Source of the DNA: Streptomyces griseoviridis
GTDB taxonomy: Bacteria; Actinomycetota; Actinomycetes; Streptomycetales; Streptomycetaceae
Length of the DNA: 64,000 nucleotides
Assembly (NCBI GenBank): GCA_014649155.1
Contig: BMSM01000005.1
Coordinates: forward strand, 347,547-411,546
Direction: 5' to 3'
A model generated the notes under the pieces. That model did not search any database, had not been told where the DNA came from, and saw only the letters and a list, made by a program, of their open reading frames with translations. Of the stretch, positions 47,601 to 54,177 are shown piece by piece (positions within the stretch are counted from its first letter, which is position 1; each line of letters opens with the position of its first letter). A program made the translations under genes and the position numbers.

Positions 47601-49333
47601 GCGCCGGGGAAGCGGCACGCCAGGCCGACGACGACGGCCGCCCGGTCGTCCTCGGCGGGGCGCGGCGTCGTGAGGCCGCTGGCGGCGGCGGGGGAGCGGG
47701 CCGGCTCGCCGACGGCCGACGCCAGCGAACGCAGGGTCGGGTGGTGCCAGACGGCGGTCTCCGGGAGGCGGCAGCCGAAGGTCTCGTTGGCGAGCGCGAC
47801 CAGGTGCACGGCGCCTTGGGAGGTCAGGCCGTGCTCGCCGAGCGGGGCGTCCGGCGCCGGGGCGTGCCCCATCACCTGTCCGGCCAGGGCGGTCAGGCGT
47901 GCGAGGACCCCGTCGTCCGGGCCCACGGACCCGGCCGGCCCGGACGCCGGGGGAGCGGGGGTGGCGGGCAGGGGGTCCGGCCGTTCCGCGCCCGTCTCCA
48001 CGACCCGGTGCCGTACGGCGTCCAGGAAGCGTGCCGCCTCCCTGCCGTTGAGGACGCCGTGGTCGTAGGCCAGGGTCAGCAGGCGCCGGCCGTCCGCCCC
48101 GGACGGCGCGCCGAGCAGCAGGGTGCCGACGGCCGGGGGCACCACGACGGGCGTGGCGTGCAGGGCGCCGTCGTCGTCGAGCGCCGACACCAGCAGCGTG
48201 GCGGTGCCGTCCACCGTGGACCGCCCGGCCCGCGCCGCGTCGATGCCCTCCACCCATCGCCGGGCGAAGGCGGCGAAGTCGTCGTCATCGGCGCGCGGCA
48301 GGCCCGCCACCAGCAGGTCGGCGTCGTCCGTGGCGACCGCCAGCCCGAGCGTCACGTCGTGGAAGACCCGCAGCGTGTCGCGGCCCACGCGGCGGGCCCG
48401 CAGCCGGGGGTGGGTCCGCGCGGTGAGCGCCGCCAGGCGGGCCAGCGCCTGGAAGTCGCTGACGAACCCGACGTCCGTCCCGGCGCGCAACCGCGCCGCA
48501 GCCCGCCGCAGGGCCGCCGCGTCCAGGGCCACCGTGACGGTTCCGGCCGTCACTTCGGCACGCGACCGGTCCAGCGCCCGGTTCAGCCGGACCTGCGGGG
48601 CCGACAGGGGCACGTCGTCGTAACCGGGGCCGTCCGCGGGCGCGGTCGTCCCCTCATGGCCGGGGCCGTCCGCGGGCGCGGTCGTCCCCTCATGGCCGGG
48701 GCCGTCCGCGGGCGCGGCCGTCGCCGCCAGGTGGCGGTCGATGTCGGCGGGGGTGAGCATCGAACCCCGGCGCGGTATCCGGGACAGCTCCCGCGGGCCG
48801 AGGCCGCGCAGCCGGGCGTGCTTGCGTGCCAGCGGCGACATGCGCAGGTCCGCGGGCGGGGCCCCGGCGTCCGGCGTGTCCGGCTCGGCCGGCGTGTCCC
48901 GCTCGCCCGGTACGGCGTCCGTGGGGGCGTCAGGAGCGGGGCCGTCCGGAAGGGGGCTGCCCGGTTCGGGACCGTCCGGGGCGGGCTCGGCCGTGGCGTC
49001 CCGCTCGGGACCGGGCTCCGGCACCCGGGGAGCCGGGTCGTCGGCCTGGACCAGAGCCATCGGCGTACCGGTGGCGACCACGTCGCCCTCCGCGACCAGC
49101 CACCGCGTCAACCGCCCGCTGAACGGGGCGTCGACGTCCACGGTGACCTTGTCCGTCTCGCACTCGTACAGCGGCTCGCCCTCGGTGACGCGCTCGCCGG
49201 CCGCCCGGTAACACCTCAGCAGCCGTGCCTCGGCGACGTCCTCCGACAACCGTGGAAGACGCACGGCCGAGGCGGCGCCCGTACAGTCGCCGGCCGGGTC
49301 CTCCCGGTTGCCGTCCGTCGTGCCCGCTCCCAT
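35633..49333 (-). CDS. Giant trans-AT PKS/NRPS with an N-terminal E2 acyltransferase loading region
   Basis: 4566 residues. Order: lipoyl domain (Lys near 61, ECETDKVTV), peripheral-subunit-binding domain (about 150-190, SPLARKHARL), E2-type catalytic domain (about 240-470; DHGVLNG at the DHRxxDG site), ACP (Ser near 502, HGLTSQG), KS1 (TACSAS, EAHGTGT), KR, ACP (GVDSLL), KS2 (TMCSSS), DH (DHVVDGAPLVP), KR (SSVAVHVGNQGQSDYAFAN), ACP (GVDSIA), C (HHLVADG), A and PCP (GGNSVLL). The A code D-I-L-Q-L-G-V-I-W-K matches Gly. It should load an acyl starter, extend it to a hydroxyl and then to an enoyl unit, and form a glycyl amide, the type A streptogramin head. No methyltransferase is seen. I chose the ATG at 49333 because GAGGAGG lies 4 nt upstream; the open frame beyond it (86 codons) overlaps promoter elements. 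First gene of the operon. The E2 fusion to a PKS is the oddest feature of the window. Confidence 0.92.
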   Translation of the reverse strand: MGAGTTDGNREDPAGDCTGAASAVRLPRLSEDVAEARLLRCYRAAGERVTEGEPLYECETDKVTVDVDAPFSGRLTRWLVAEGDVVATGTPMALVQADDPAPRVPEPGPERDATAEPAPDGPEPGSPLPDGPAPDAPTDAVPGERDTPAEPDTPDAGAPPADLRMSPLARKHARLRGLGPRELSRIPRRGSMLTPADIDRHLAATAAPADGPGHEGTTAPADGPGHEGTTAPADGPGYDDVPLSAPQVRLNRALDRSRAEVTAGTVTVALDAAALRRAAARLRAGTDVGFVSDFQALARLAALTARTHPRLRARRVGRDTLRVFHDVTLGLAVATDDADLLVAGLPRADDDDFAAFARRWVEGIDAARAGRSTVDGTATLLVSALDDDGALHATPVVVPPAVGTLLLGAPSGADGRRLLTLAYDHGVLNGREAARFLDAVRHRVVETGAERPDPLPATPAPPASGPAGSVGPDDGVLARLTALAGQVMGHAPAPDAPLGEHGLTSQGAVHLVALANETFGCRLPETAVWHHPTLRSLASAVGEPARSPAAASGLTTPRPAEDDRAAVVVGLACRFPGAEGPDAFWDLLVREECTVTEVPAGRLGPVPGGDAARGTHRAGLLAEPDAFDSEFFGIAPRQARSMDPQQRVLLELSRHALEDAGLPPARLAGTRTGVFVGASSYDFRERTVAAGAADGYATLGTLPTFLANRISYHYDLTGPSITVDTACSASLTALVLAVSAIERGECDTALVGGVNLLGNGFNQAAFQQAGMLSPQGLSRAFDAGADGYVRGEGAAWLVLRSRHRALADGDPLRAVVRGAGANHGGRASGPTAPNPRAQTRLIRDALDRAGLSGRDLGYVEAHGTGTPLGDPIELEALRAAVGTGTAAGPGGTLPVGSVKANIGHLEAAAGLAGVVKVLLAMRHGTIPGTPHFTRLNPAVDLSDSALTVAGRTVPWPSGGTPRRAAVSSFGIGGSNAHVVLEECGEEYRKTYGAEPGAPVAEDVPYVLPLSVATPRALPVLARTLLDHLDRATAGGRPVDLGAWAWTLQTGRAALPVRTAVTARCPGELRAALRAVAAGTPHPALDGAGDPDGPAARWPAGQDVDWAAHWPGPGRPPRRVPLPGHPFDRRRFAPPWERDDAPAAAASRAAAPSVHVPRWVHAPAVGARPDTERSGAAVTLLFHDHGTGDLARSWADRALPAPRLVGYDEEPPELPDGPVPVRVLFVVGGARWDLDASGSARLHRWLRTVVRTAAALDARGSAAALTLVTTGLAAPGGRAAEGAALQGALLGAVRSLPLESPLLSVAAVDLTGPGAAGAPPLAAVLAEPCGVRAPLVSLGATDGERRVECLVPAPDTPSATAGDALWPDRSPVLIVFGGAGGAGGAVARDLAARRAARLVLVGRSAPDATVRSLLRDVRDSGGDAHYVRGDVRDEADVATAFARCAERYGPPDAVLHAAGAAHDALLSQLTDEALDPLRDAKLAAIGPLHRARARHPGTALVLFSSFLGTFGSQGGLVYAAANACLDRVAAALDGPETPTRAVAWGLWRDTGLARRYTGPVRAAHPGLETFDAADACAALERCVRSPHPYALVLGGRPRALDAFRPDAVGAVTAGAAARRTPPAATDDHDDRADPRARGEGEGAHVPEQAETATGRDGRTARAALEERIRSVVRDVLPGDRPLPADLPWRELGVDSLLHVELTTALSGVFGPLPGTTLHEYGTIGALAGRLASAPGADGAGGADGAGGADGADERPAVRSAPRAEPPAAPPPRPRPVPAAPRGAAAQPPVAVVGLAGRYPGASDVDGLWRLLSEGRTAVREVPADRWDWRTAHVLDPNTTRWGCFLDDWDRFDAELFRIPPRDAAVLDPQERQFLETAWEAFESAGYSRSRLSQRVSADRVGVYVGVTSHSGLLAQRDARLAGADNAEYGITAYSSVANRVSYAFDLSGPSLAVDTMCSSSLTAVHLACQALAAGDADLALAGGVHLFTHPDRFAALASVGMTSRGPLNRAFGAGGDGFVPGEGAGAVLLKPLERALADGDTVYAVITGSAVNHGGQGGGYTVPSPVAQADLIGLALDRAGLLPHDIGYVEAHGTGTELGDPIEVRALARAFGTDPAVRPGSVRIGSVKSNIGHGEAVAGVAGLTKAILQLRHRRLVPSLHARPENPRLELAGGPLRVQHDAERWSAGEGVPDVRRAAVSSFGAGGSNAHVVVEEFTGHRPAPAPAPGPLVVPLGAPDPGRLARVADRLAALLDATGETLTGPVSLADVAGTLREGRDEWPCRAAVLCAGPDDIGTARAALRALAAGERHPALVVADGDDPSPAPGADGSGDAGEPGGAGPAAARLARAWVASGASAWHAEEPAPYRKVALPTTPFAGRRHRVAGPPAGALETAALPLRTGRLLPVVAAAPAGDTVRVGLPDGHPWVTDHVVDGAPLVPAALALESVCESLLARGTDPYAVAVEDVTFVSPWRGADGDADVVFGDGPEAGGPAPGGRLPFVVRCADTAVVRGSVAQGPPDGTGTGPFAGLLAYLPERLDAALAGAGAGSADAFYRVLAAHGFAYGPGYRRVTDVIRRGAEVLARIDADGPAGPAGRPVLHPAVLDGAFQAAGYAVMAPDGQPPAERLRPLSVDRFRVHRPAVGPVYVHVRPARAGGPRGTHVLDLRLVDPTGAPVADVEGFLLRADPLDRPPAAAPRPVRVPAPDGPGGPPGRSGDDDRTAAYALGWSPVAEPPAASGRGLLVIGGRGPLGNALTALAGAALPWDAFPPADPGAARAALDAALARLDDDADVVLLLDEEELAPDGDGLWDSPQDARDAYERFAAGVALPVFAALRALVAGRRPPGAQVRLVTCAGPGAAPAARHALHGLVRTVAGETGRFGIGLVSVDRPWCAQSPGDAAASVRAELARSAPPPWVRLTSGGARLAAALERSPRARDPLELRPDGCYLVVGGTGGLGRAVTASILRRAPRARVVVTGRRTPVTPPAGAPGTGPDDRIVPVPCDVTDPGAVSALAAELDSRGLRLNGVVCLAGVLRDGFLRTKTAEAVDEVCRVKLLGAMALDAALVRHPLDFFVLASSVAVHVGNQGQSDYAFANGFLDGFAEARALRVAAGTRAGRTLAVGWPALTGGGMRPPAATLDFLRDAYGLEPLPVTEAAEELWRLLAPGATAAHAVLAHGDLARWARATGARTTAPAPASAPAPASASAPAPDPVPAPRRAAGPRDTAPARTEPPVAPTAEVAPARTDPPGTAPARTEPPVVPTAEVAPARTDPPGTAPAGAAPRGAEDPRAAAIRWLTEQVHAVTGLPVDDLAPDAGLTALGVDSIALTRLGRTLENSLGRLPRSTLYDHDSIAELAEGLLASHGDALARAAAPARPPTRPGTADHERADLGTADRTAPDRGAPDHWPVTERQMPLWTAEYAAQPHAPYNLSVAWRLPAGQDRDDAAAAVAALLTRHPALTRRIGPEDGSLRLLPAGTGGPGRRPVPAGVWNLRGVPPEDLFDALRDEAARRLPLETGPAVRAVLWDDGSGRDVLQLTVHHLVADGRSVELLTQDLGALLERPAASGAVPEPPADADSFGRFLSLEERDTAHRAEATRAWRERLSTVPPAPRFPGGTPAADPWAAGHREYRMPGALRDRLRAAAAGAGVSDFTVQLAAYALTVATVTGRASFLVAVPTYGRPGPEYDRTVGHFVNSVAVRLRPDPGGSLRHWLTELHDEVRSALALADLPYPAAAGLCREAGGDPAVPTLTFAYQNWPRPPGAGPGPLAERVFIRGQGGHWDLGLELTDTADGVEILANHRRTALTSAELDAFVDTWFVLAAALADDLDAPAGDLLRPGALTVPGRFRALVRRCPDAVAVRDTSGGTLTYAEADRRTAALARAVRAAGARPGEPVAVLVGRSARLPVALLGVLRAGCPYVPLDASYPAERIRTVLADAGCSVAVTERSEAGHLADTGTRTVLLDELTDEESSDEPADAGAGPGGDGPADPGAPAYLMFTSGSTGRPKGVAVSHRSVLHTLDAFRTLLGWGARDRLLAVTTASFDISVLELFLPLACGGGRVVVADRDTVRDASRLDRVLAAEEITVLQATPSGWQLLLDSGWPGRPGLTALCGGEPLPPPLARELAARVGSLWNVYGPTEATIWSTAARLSAEGPVVLGEPVGATALVVTVPGPDGRTAVAADGETGELWIGGPAVALGYWGRPEQTARRFTGHPLSPGLGGRWFRTGDLVRRSSDGVLCFVGRADTQVKIRGHRLELGEVETVLGEHPGTGRAVVLVRGSGAAARLVAVVVPRAGGADPDPADLAGFVARRLPEWMRPQEYVVRAALPRTPNGKTDRAALASELASELASGPAAGPAGRAPSPAGDGSGENPGKTPSTGAGHASAHGTGDASAAGAGDGPEDTGGQIAREWRRLLGVTEVDPDLTFFAAGGNSVLLGTLFARLSARFPAARLEMGDLFSHPTPAAQAALVAERLAPAHTAVPRPGTAPPGPGTAPPGPGTAPPGPGTAPAPVPEGAAPGAGPGALPGADGDTAGARETTVRPSTAQQPSPQALRRARRRSFRSAVTEAG
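35817..35900. repeat. Four 21-bp units near the 3' end of the giant PKS/NRPS gene
   Basis: Three perfect copies and one diverged copy of a 21-bp unit encode a run of GTAPPGP heptapeptides after the last PCP. This Pro-rich tail precedes the C terminus and may be a flexible docking spacer toward the next PKS protein. Replication slippage is the likely origin. Confidence 0.8.
39516..39665. repeat. Two 75-bp units in the inter-domain linker before ACP3
   Basis: Two tandem copies, each encoding about 25 residues of Pro/Ala-rich linker (alternating APARTEPP and APARTDPP), sit between the second KR and the third elongation ACP. They differ at a single residue (Ala versus Val), pointing to a recent duplication. 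Confidence 0.75.
48624..48721. repeat. Nearly three 36-bp units in the E2 linker
   Basis: Two perfect 36-bp copies plus a partial third encode APADGPGHEGTT repeats. They sit between the subunit-binding domain and the catalytic E2 domain, exactly where 2-oxoacid dehydrogenase E2 proteins have mobile Ala/Pro linkers that let the lipoyl arm swing. Confidence 0.8.
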
Positions 49334-49369
49334 AAGGCCTCCTCGCCGGGTACCGCCGCTGCCCGGTCC

Positions 49370-49412
49370 ACTATGGGCGCCGCACCTGATGCGGCCATGA
49401 CGGTCACCTGAC
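49370..49412 (-). promoter_or_regulatory. Predicted SARP-dependent promoter of the PKS/NRPS operon
   Basis: Read on the minus strand, three heptamers GTCAGGT (49412-49406), GTCATGG (49401-49395) and ATCAGGT (49390-49384) are each separated by 4 bp, an exact 11-bp period. Eight bp after the last one comes CATAGT (49375-49370), a plausible -10. SARP activators bind such direct repeats, with the last one 8 bp from the -10. The start codon of the giant synthase is about 37 bp further on, with GAGGAGG (49344-49338) between. The 194-bp gap is shared with the divergent P450 gene, for which no clear promoter was recognised; three scattered CTCACCG copies lie on its side. Confidence 0.7.
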
Positions 49413-49527
49413 GGGTCCGCCACGGCCCCGCTCACCGTCACCGCCGGGTGAGCAGACTCACCGGGGACGAGCCGGGACGGCTCACCGGACGGTCCGCGAC
49501 GATGCACGACGATGGACAGGGAGAGAC

Positions 49528-50718
49528 ATGGCAGCCAGCGCCACGCGCCACCCGTACCCCTTCGACCGAGCGGTCCCCACCGCGATCCCACCGCTGTACG
49601 AGGAGCTCCGCGAGACCGAGCGTGTCGCCGCGATCACCATGGCGACCGGTGACCCCGGCTTCCTGGTGACCCGTTACGAGGACGTCCGGTTCGTGCTGTC
49701 CGACCCGAGGTTCAGCGTCCGCCAGGACCTCCCCGGGGCGCCGCGCCTGACCGAGATGACCTTCGAGAGCGTCATGACGACGGACCCGCCCGTCCACACC
49801 CGGCTGCGGCGGCTGCTCTCCCGCGACTTCACGGCGCGGCGGATCGAGCGGATGCGCCCGCGCCTCGAGGAGATCGCCGAGGGCCTGCTCGACGAGATGG
49901 AGAAGAAGGGAGCGCCGGCCGACATCGTGGAGTCACTCGCCGTGCCGTTCCCCATCACCGTCATCTGCGAGTTGCTCGGGGTGCCCATGGTGGACGTCGC
50001 CCGCTTCCGCGGCTGGGCCGACACCATGGTCTCGCTGACCGGCTACTCCATGGAGGACTGGACCGCCGCCCGTGACGCCCTGGAAAGCTACTTGGACGGG
50101 CTCGTCGCCGCCAAGCGCGAGAACCCCGGCTCCGACCTGCTCAGCGCCCTGGTCGCCACGGCGGCCGAGGACAACGAGCTGACCGACCACGACGTCCGCT
50201 CCCTCTCGCTGATCCTGCTGCTCGCCGGTTACGAACCGGCCTCGAACCAGCTCGGCAGCAGCGTGCTGACGCTGCTCCGCTTCCCCGACCGCCTCGCGGA
50301 ACTCCGCCGTGACCCGGGTCTGCTGCCGTCGGCGGTGGAGGAACTGATGCGGTACGCCCCCGCCGGCGACGGCGCCCTGTTCCGCGTCACCCTGGAGGAC
50401 GTCACCATCGGGGACACCCACATCCCCGCCAACAGCGCGGTCCTCGCCTCGACCCAGGCCGCCAACTGGGACCCGCGCCGCTTCGACGACCCCACCGGGC
50501 TCAGGCTGGACCGGCCGGACAACCAGCACACCGCGCTGGGCCACGGCATCCACTTCTGCCTCGGCGCGGCACTGGCCCGGGTGGAACTCCAGGTGGCCAT
50601 CGGTGCGCTGCTGCGCCGCTTCCCGCGGCTGGCCCTCGCCACCGACGAGTCGGGGCTTCGCTGGTCGAGTCCCGGTTCGATGCTCAGCGGGTTCGCCGAG
50701 ATCCCCGTCACCTGGTGA
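49528..50718 (+). CDS. Bacterial class I cytochrome P450
   Basis: 396 residues. The haem-binding loop reads GHGIHFCLGAALARVE (Cys near 347). The ExxR pair lies in VEELMRYAP (near 272). The I-helix reads LLLAGYEPASN: the acidic residue of the usual AGxET motif is present, but the following Thr is replaced by Pro. This Thr normally helps proton delivery during O-O cleavage, so the enzyme may use a substrate-assisted route or an atypical reaction. ATG at 49528 with GGGAGAGAC just upstream. Electron partners (ferredoxin and reductase) are not in the window. The gene is divergent from the PKS operon. In griseoviridin biosynthesis a P450 (SgvP) is credited with forming the carbon-sulfur bond of the nine-membered ring; with a Cys-type adenylation protein in the operon, this P450 is the natural candidate for that step. 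Family is certain, reaction inferred. Confidence 0.93.
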   Translation: MAASATRHPYPFDRAVPTAIPPLYEELRETERVAAITMATGDPGFLVTRYEDVRFVLSDPRFSVRQDLPGAPRLTEMTFESVMTTDPPVHTRLRRLLSRDFTARRIERMRPRLEEIAEGLLDEMEKKGAPADIVESLAVPFPITVICELLGVPMVDVARFRGWADTMVSLTGYSMEDWTAARDALESYLDGLVAAKRENPGSDLLSALVATAAEDNELTDHDVRSLSLILLLAGYEPASNQLGSSVLTLLRFPDRLAELRRDPGLLPSAVEELMRYAPAGDGALFRVTLEDVTIGDTHIPANSAVLASTQAANWDPRRFDDPTGLRLDRPDNQHTALGHGIHFCLGAALARVELQVAIGALLRRFPRLALATDESGLRWSSPGSMLSGFAEIPVTW

Positions 50719-50827
50719 GCCGCGGCGGCGCCGCCCCGCCGTACCCCGGTGGCATCCCGCTCGTCGCCCCGGCCGGTCCACCGGCCGGCGGTGTCCACCG
50801 GTACCCCGGTGGGTCCACGGCGGCGTC

Positions 50828-50872
50828 GGGCCGCGGTCCGCACCGCCCACCGGCGGGTGCGGACCGCGGCCC
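50828..50872. terminator. Perfect 17-bp hairpin between convergent P450 and ABC-F genes
   Basis: Arms at 50828-50844 and 50856-50872 are perfectly complementary over 17 bp with an 11-nt loop, directly downstream of the ABC-F stop codon (50877-50879 on the minus strand). This is a strong bidirectional terminator without U-tract. The remainder of the 158-bp gap has a 12-bp direct repeat (GTACCCCGGTGG at 50741 and 50801) and no gene. Confidence 0.85.
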
Positions 50873-50876
50873 CGTG

Positions 50877-52532
<1,656 letters not shown>

Positions 52533-52680
52533 ACGTAGAGATTTCCTCCGGAGACGGGTACGCCACAGCCCGGCCCTGGCCGCCGAGCGGCTCCGGCGCG
52601 GTGGACGCGCCTGCGGGCGAGGGGCTGTGGGGGACTGGGACATCCCGCCGACCGGTCAGAAGATCATGCCTTTCAGTGTA
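52533..52680 (-). promoter_or_regulatory. Leader of the ABC-F gene: possible attenuator with MIF upstream ORF
   Basis: On the minus strand a -10-like TACACT (52680-52675) is followed 7 nt later by ATG-ATC-TTC-TGA (52667-52656), a three-residue ORF (Met-Ile-Phe) that would be at or near the 5' end of the transcript. Further on, CCACAGCCC (52630-52622) can pair perfectly with GGGCTGTGG (52571-52563), closing a stem about 14 nt before the GGAGG of the resistance gene. Many ABC-F and Erm genes are controlled by drug-stalled ribosomes on such short leaders. The -35 is weak and a second ATG (52643) lies within the leader. Confidence 0.45.
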
Positions 52681-52725
52681 GCGGCCGGCTCCGCCCAGCG
52701 ACAGCGGTTCGCCGTCGGGGCGGGT

Positions 52726-52757
52726 CGGCGGCCGGCCCGTCGCGGGACCGGCCGCCG
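52726..52757 (-). terminator. Hairpin after the dehydrogenase operon
   Basis: CGGCGGCCGG (52726-52735) and CCGGCCGCCG (52748-52757) pair over 10 bp around a 12-nt loop, 13 bp downstream of the E2 gene stop. It probably ends the bkd-like transcript before the ABC-F promoter. Confidence 0.6.
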
Positions 52758-52770
52758 GTCGTGGTGGACG

Positions 52771-54177
52771 TCACAGGTGCAGCGCCAGGGTGCCGGGGCG
52801 GGTCACCGCCCGGGCCACGAGCTCGAGGAAGCCTGCCGCGGTGGCCCCGTCGCAGACCCGGTGGTCGAAGGTCAGCGACAGCGGGGCGGTGCTGCGGGGC
52901 ACCACGGTGTCCCCGTCCACCCAGGGCCTGCGCGCGATGCGGCCCACTCCGAGCATGGCCGTCTCCGGGTGGTTGATGAGGGGGACGGCGCCGTCCGTGC
53001 CCAGGACGCCGTGGTTGTTGAGCGTGAAGCAGCCACCGGTCAGTTCGTGCGGGGCGAGGGTGCCGTCCCGGGCGCCCGCGGTCAGCCGGGCGATCTCCTC
53101 GCCGAGCCGGGCGGTGGTGAGCCGGGCGGCGTCGTGCACCACGGGGACGACCACGCCGTGGTCGGTACGGGTGGCGATGCCGAGCCCGATCGACCGCGGC
53201 GGCCGGACGCCCACGGCCGTGCCGTCCGCGTCGTGGACCACGCGGGAGCCCAGCGCGGGGTAGCGCCCGAGGGCGGCCACGCACATCCGGGCGATGAGCG
53301 TGAGGACACCGACGCGCGGACCGGACGGCGTGTCGGCGGCGTCCCGGCACAGGTCGAGCAGCCCGGTGGCGTCCGCCTCCAGCCAGCAGGTCGCGGCCGG
53401 GATCTCCCGGTGGCTGTCCGTCACCTTCCTGGCGGCCGCCCGGCCGGCACCGGGCCAGAGGAGCACGTCGTCCTCCGGCCGGACCCCGGAGAGGAAGGCG
53501 GCCGGGGCCCGAGGGGCGGGTCCGGTGGGCGGGGCGTGGGCGGCAGGGGCGGCGGGCGGGCCGCCGTCCGGGCCGGACCCGTGCGCGGCCCCGGCGAGCG
53601 CCTCGACGGCCCTGAGCACGTCCGAGCGCCCCACGAGTCCGGCGGGGCCCGTGCCGGACACCGTCCGCAGGTCGATGCCGTGGTCGCGGGCGAGGCGCCG
53701 CACCAGCGGCGACACGACCGGCACCGGCCCACCGCGAGCCCAGTCCGGGGCGGGGGCAGGAGACGCGGCCGGCCCCGCGGGCGGCCCCGCGGCGGGGGCG
53801 GCGCCCCGGCTGCCGTAGCCGACGAGCACCGGTTCCCGCTCGGCGGGGTCCTCCCAGACCGGTGCCGCCGAGGAGGCTTCCGCCGCGCCCGGCATCACCG
53901 GCTCCGGCCGGGGACCGGCACCGGAGGCGTCGTCCTCCGCGATCACCACCAGGGGCGCCCCCACCGGCAGTTCCTCGCCGGCCACGCCCCGGCACTCCAG
54001 GACCTCGCCCGCGTACGGGCTCGGGATCTCGACCCGGGTCTTGGCCGTCTCCACCTCCACCAGGGGCTGGTCCACACCGACGCGGTCGCCCCGCCGGACC
54101 AGCCAGCGGACGACCTCCGCCCCGGTGAGGCCCTCGCCGAGGTCGGGCAGCGGGAACTCCCGCCGCACGGCGCTCAC
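52771..54177 (-). CDS. bkdC: Dihydrolipoamide acyltransferase E2 of a branched-chain 2-oxoacid dehydrogenase
   Basis: 468 residues. N-terminal lipoyl domain (about 1-80; attachment Lys in VETAKTRVEI near 46), a Pro/Ala-rich linker, peripheral-subunit-binding domain (about 155-195, SPLVRRLARDHGIDL), then the catalytic acyltransferase domain ending in FDHRVCDGATAAGF, an intact DHRxxDG active site. It takes an acyl group from E1 and passes it to CoA in the usual complex. GTG start at 54177 overlaps the E1beta stop (GTGA). It is the canonical partner of the neighbouring E1 genes, in contrast to the E2-like head of the PKS, which has Gly and Asn in place of the Arg and Asp. No E3 (dihydrolipoamide dehydrogenase) gene is in the window; a housekeeping one would be needed. 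It may provide the polyketide starter or phenylacetyl/branched acyl units. Confidence 0.9.
   Translation of the reverse strand: MSAVRREFPLPDLGEGLTGAEVVRWLVRRGDRVGVDQPLVEVETAKTRVEIPSPYAGEVLECRGVAGEELPVGAPLVVIAEDDASGAGPRPEPVMPGAAEASSAAPVWEDPAEREPVLVGYGSRGAAPAAGPPAGPAASPAPAPDWARGGPVPVVSPLVRRLARDHGIDLRTVSGTGPAGLVGRSDVLRAVEALAGAAHGSGPDGGPPAAPAAHAPPTGPAPRAPAAFLSGVRPEDDVLLWPGAGRAAARKVTDSHREIPAATCWLEADATGLLDLCRDAADTPSGPRVGVLTLIARMCVAALGRYPALGSRVVHDADGTAVGVRPPRSIGLGIATRTDHGVVVPVVHDAARLTTARLGEEIARLTAGARDGTLAPHELTGGCFTLNNHGVLGTDGAVPLINHPETAMLGVGRIARRPWVDGDTVVPRSTAPLSLTFDHRVCDGATAAGFLELVARAVTRPGTLALHL

Noticed and set aside
49431..49488. Three CTCACCG copies upstream of the P450 as a second SARP array
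   Set aside because: Spacing is 26 and 24 bp, not 11 or 22, and no -10 follows at the right distance.
52533..52643. A 37-residue basic N-terminal extension of the ABC-F protein
   Set aside because: The family normally starts right at the first ATPase strand, GGAGG fits the ATG at 52532, and the extension overlaps the inverted repeat of the leader.
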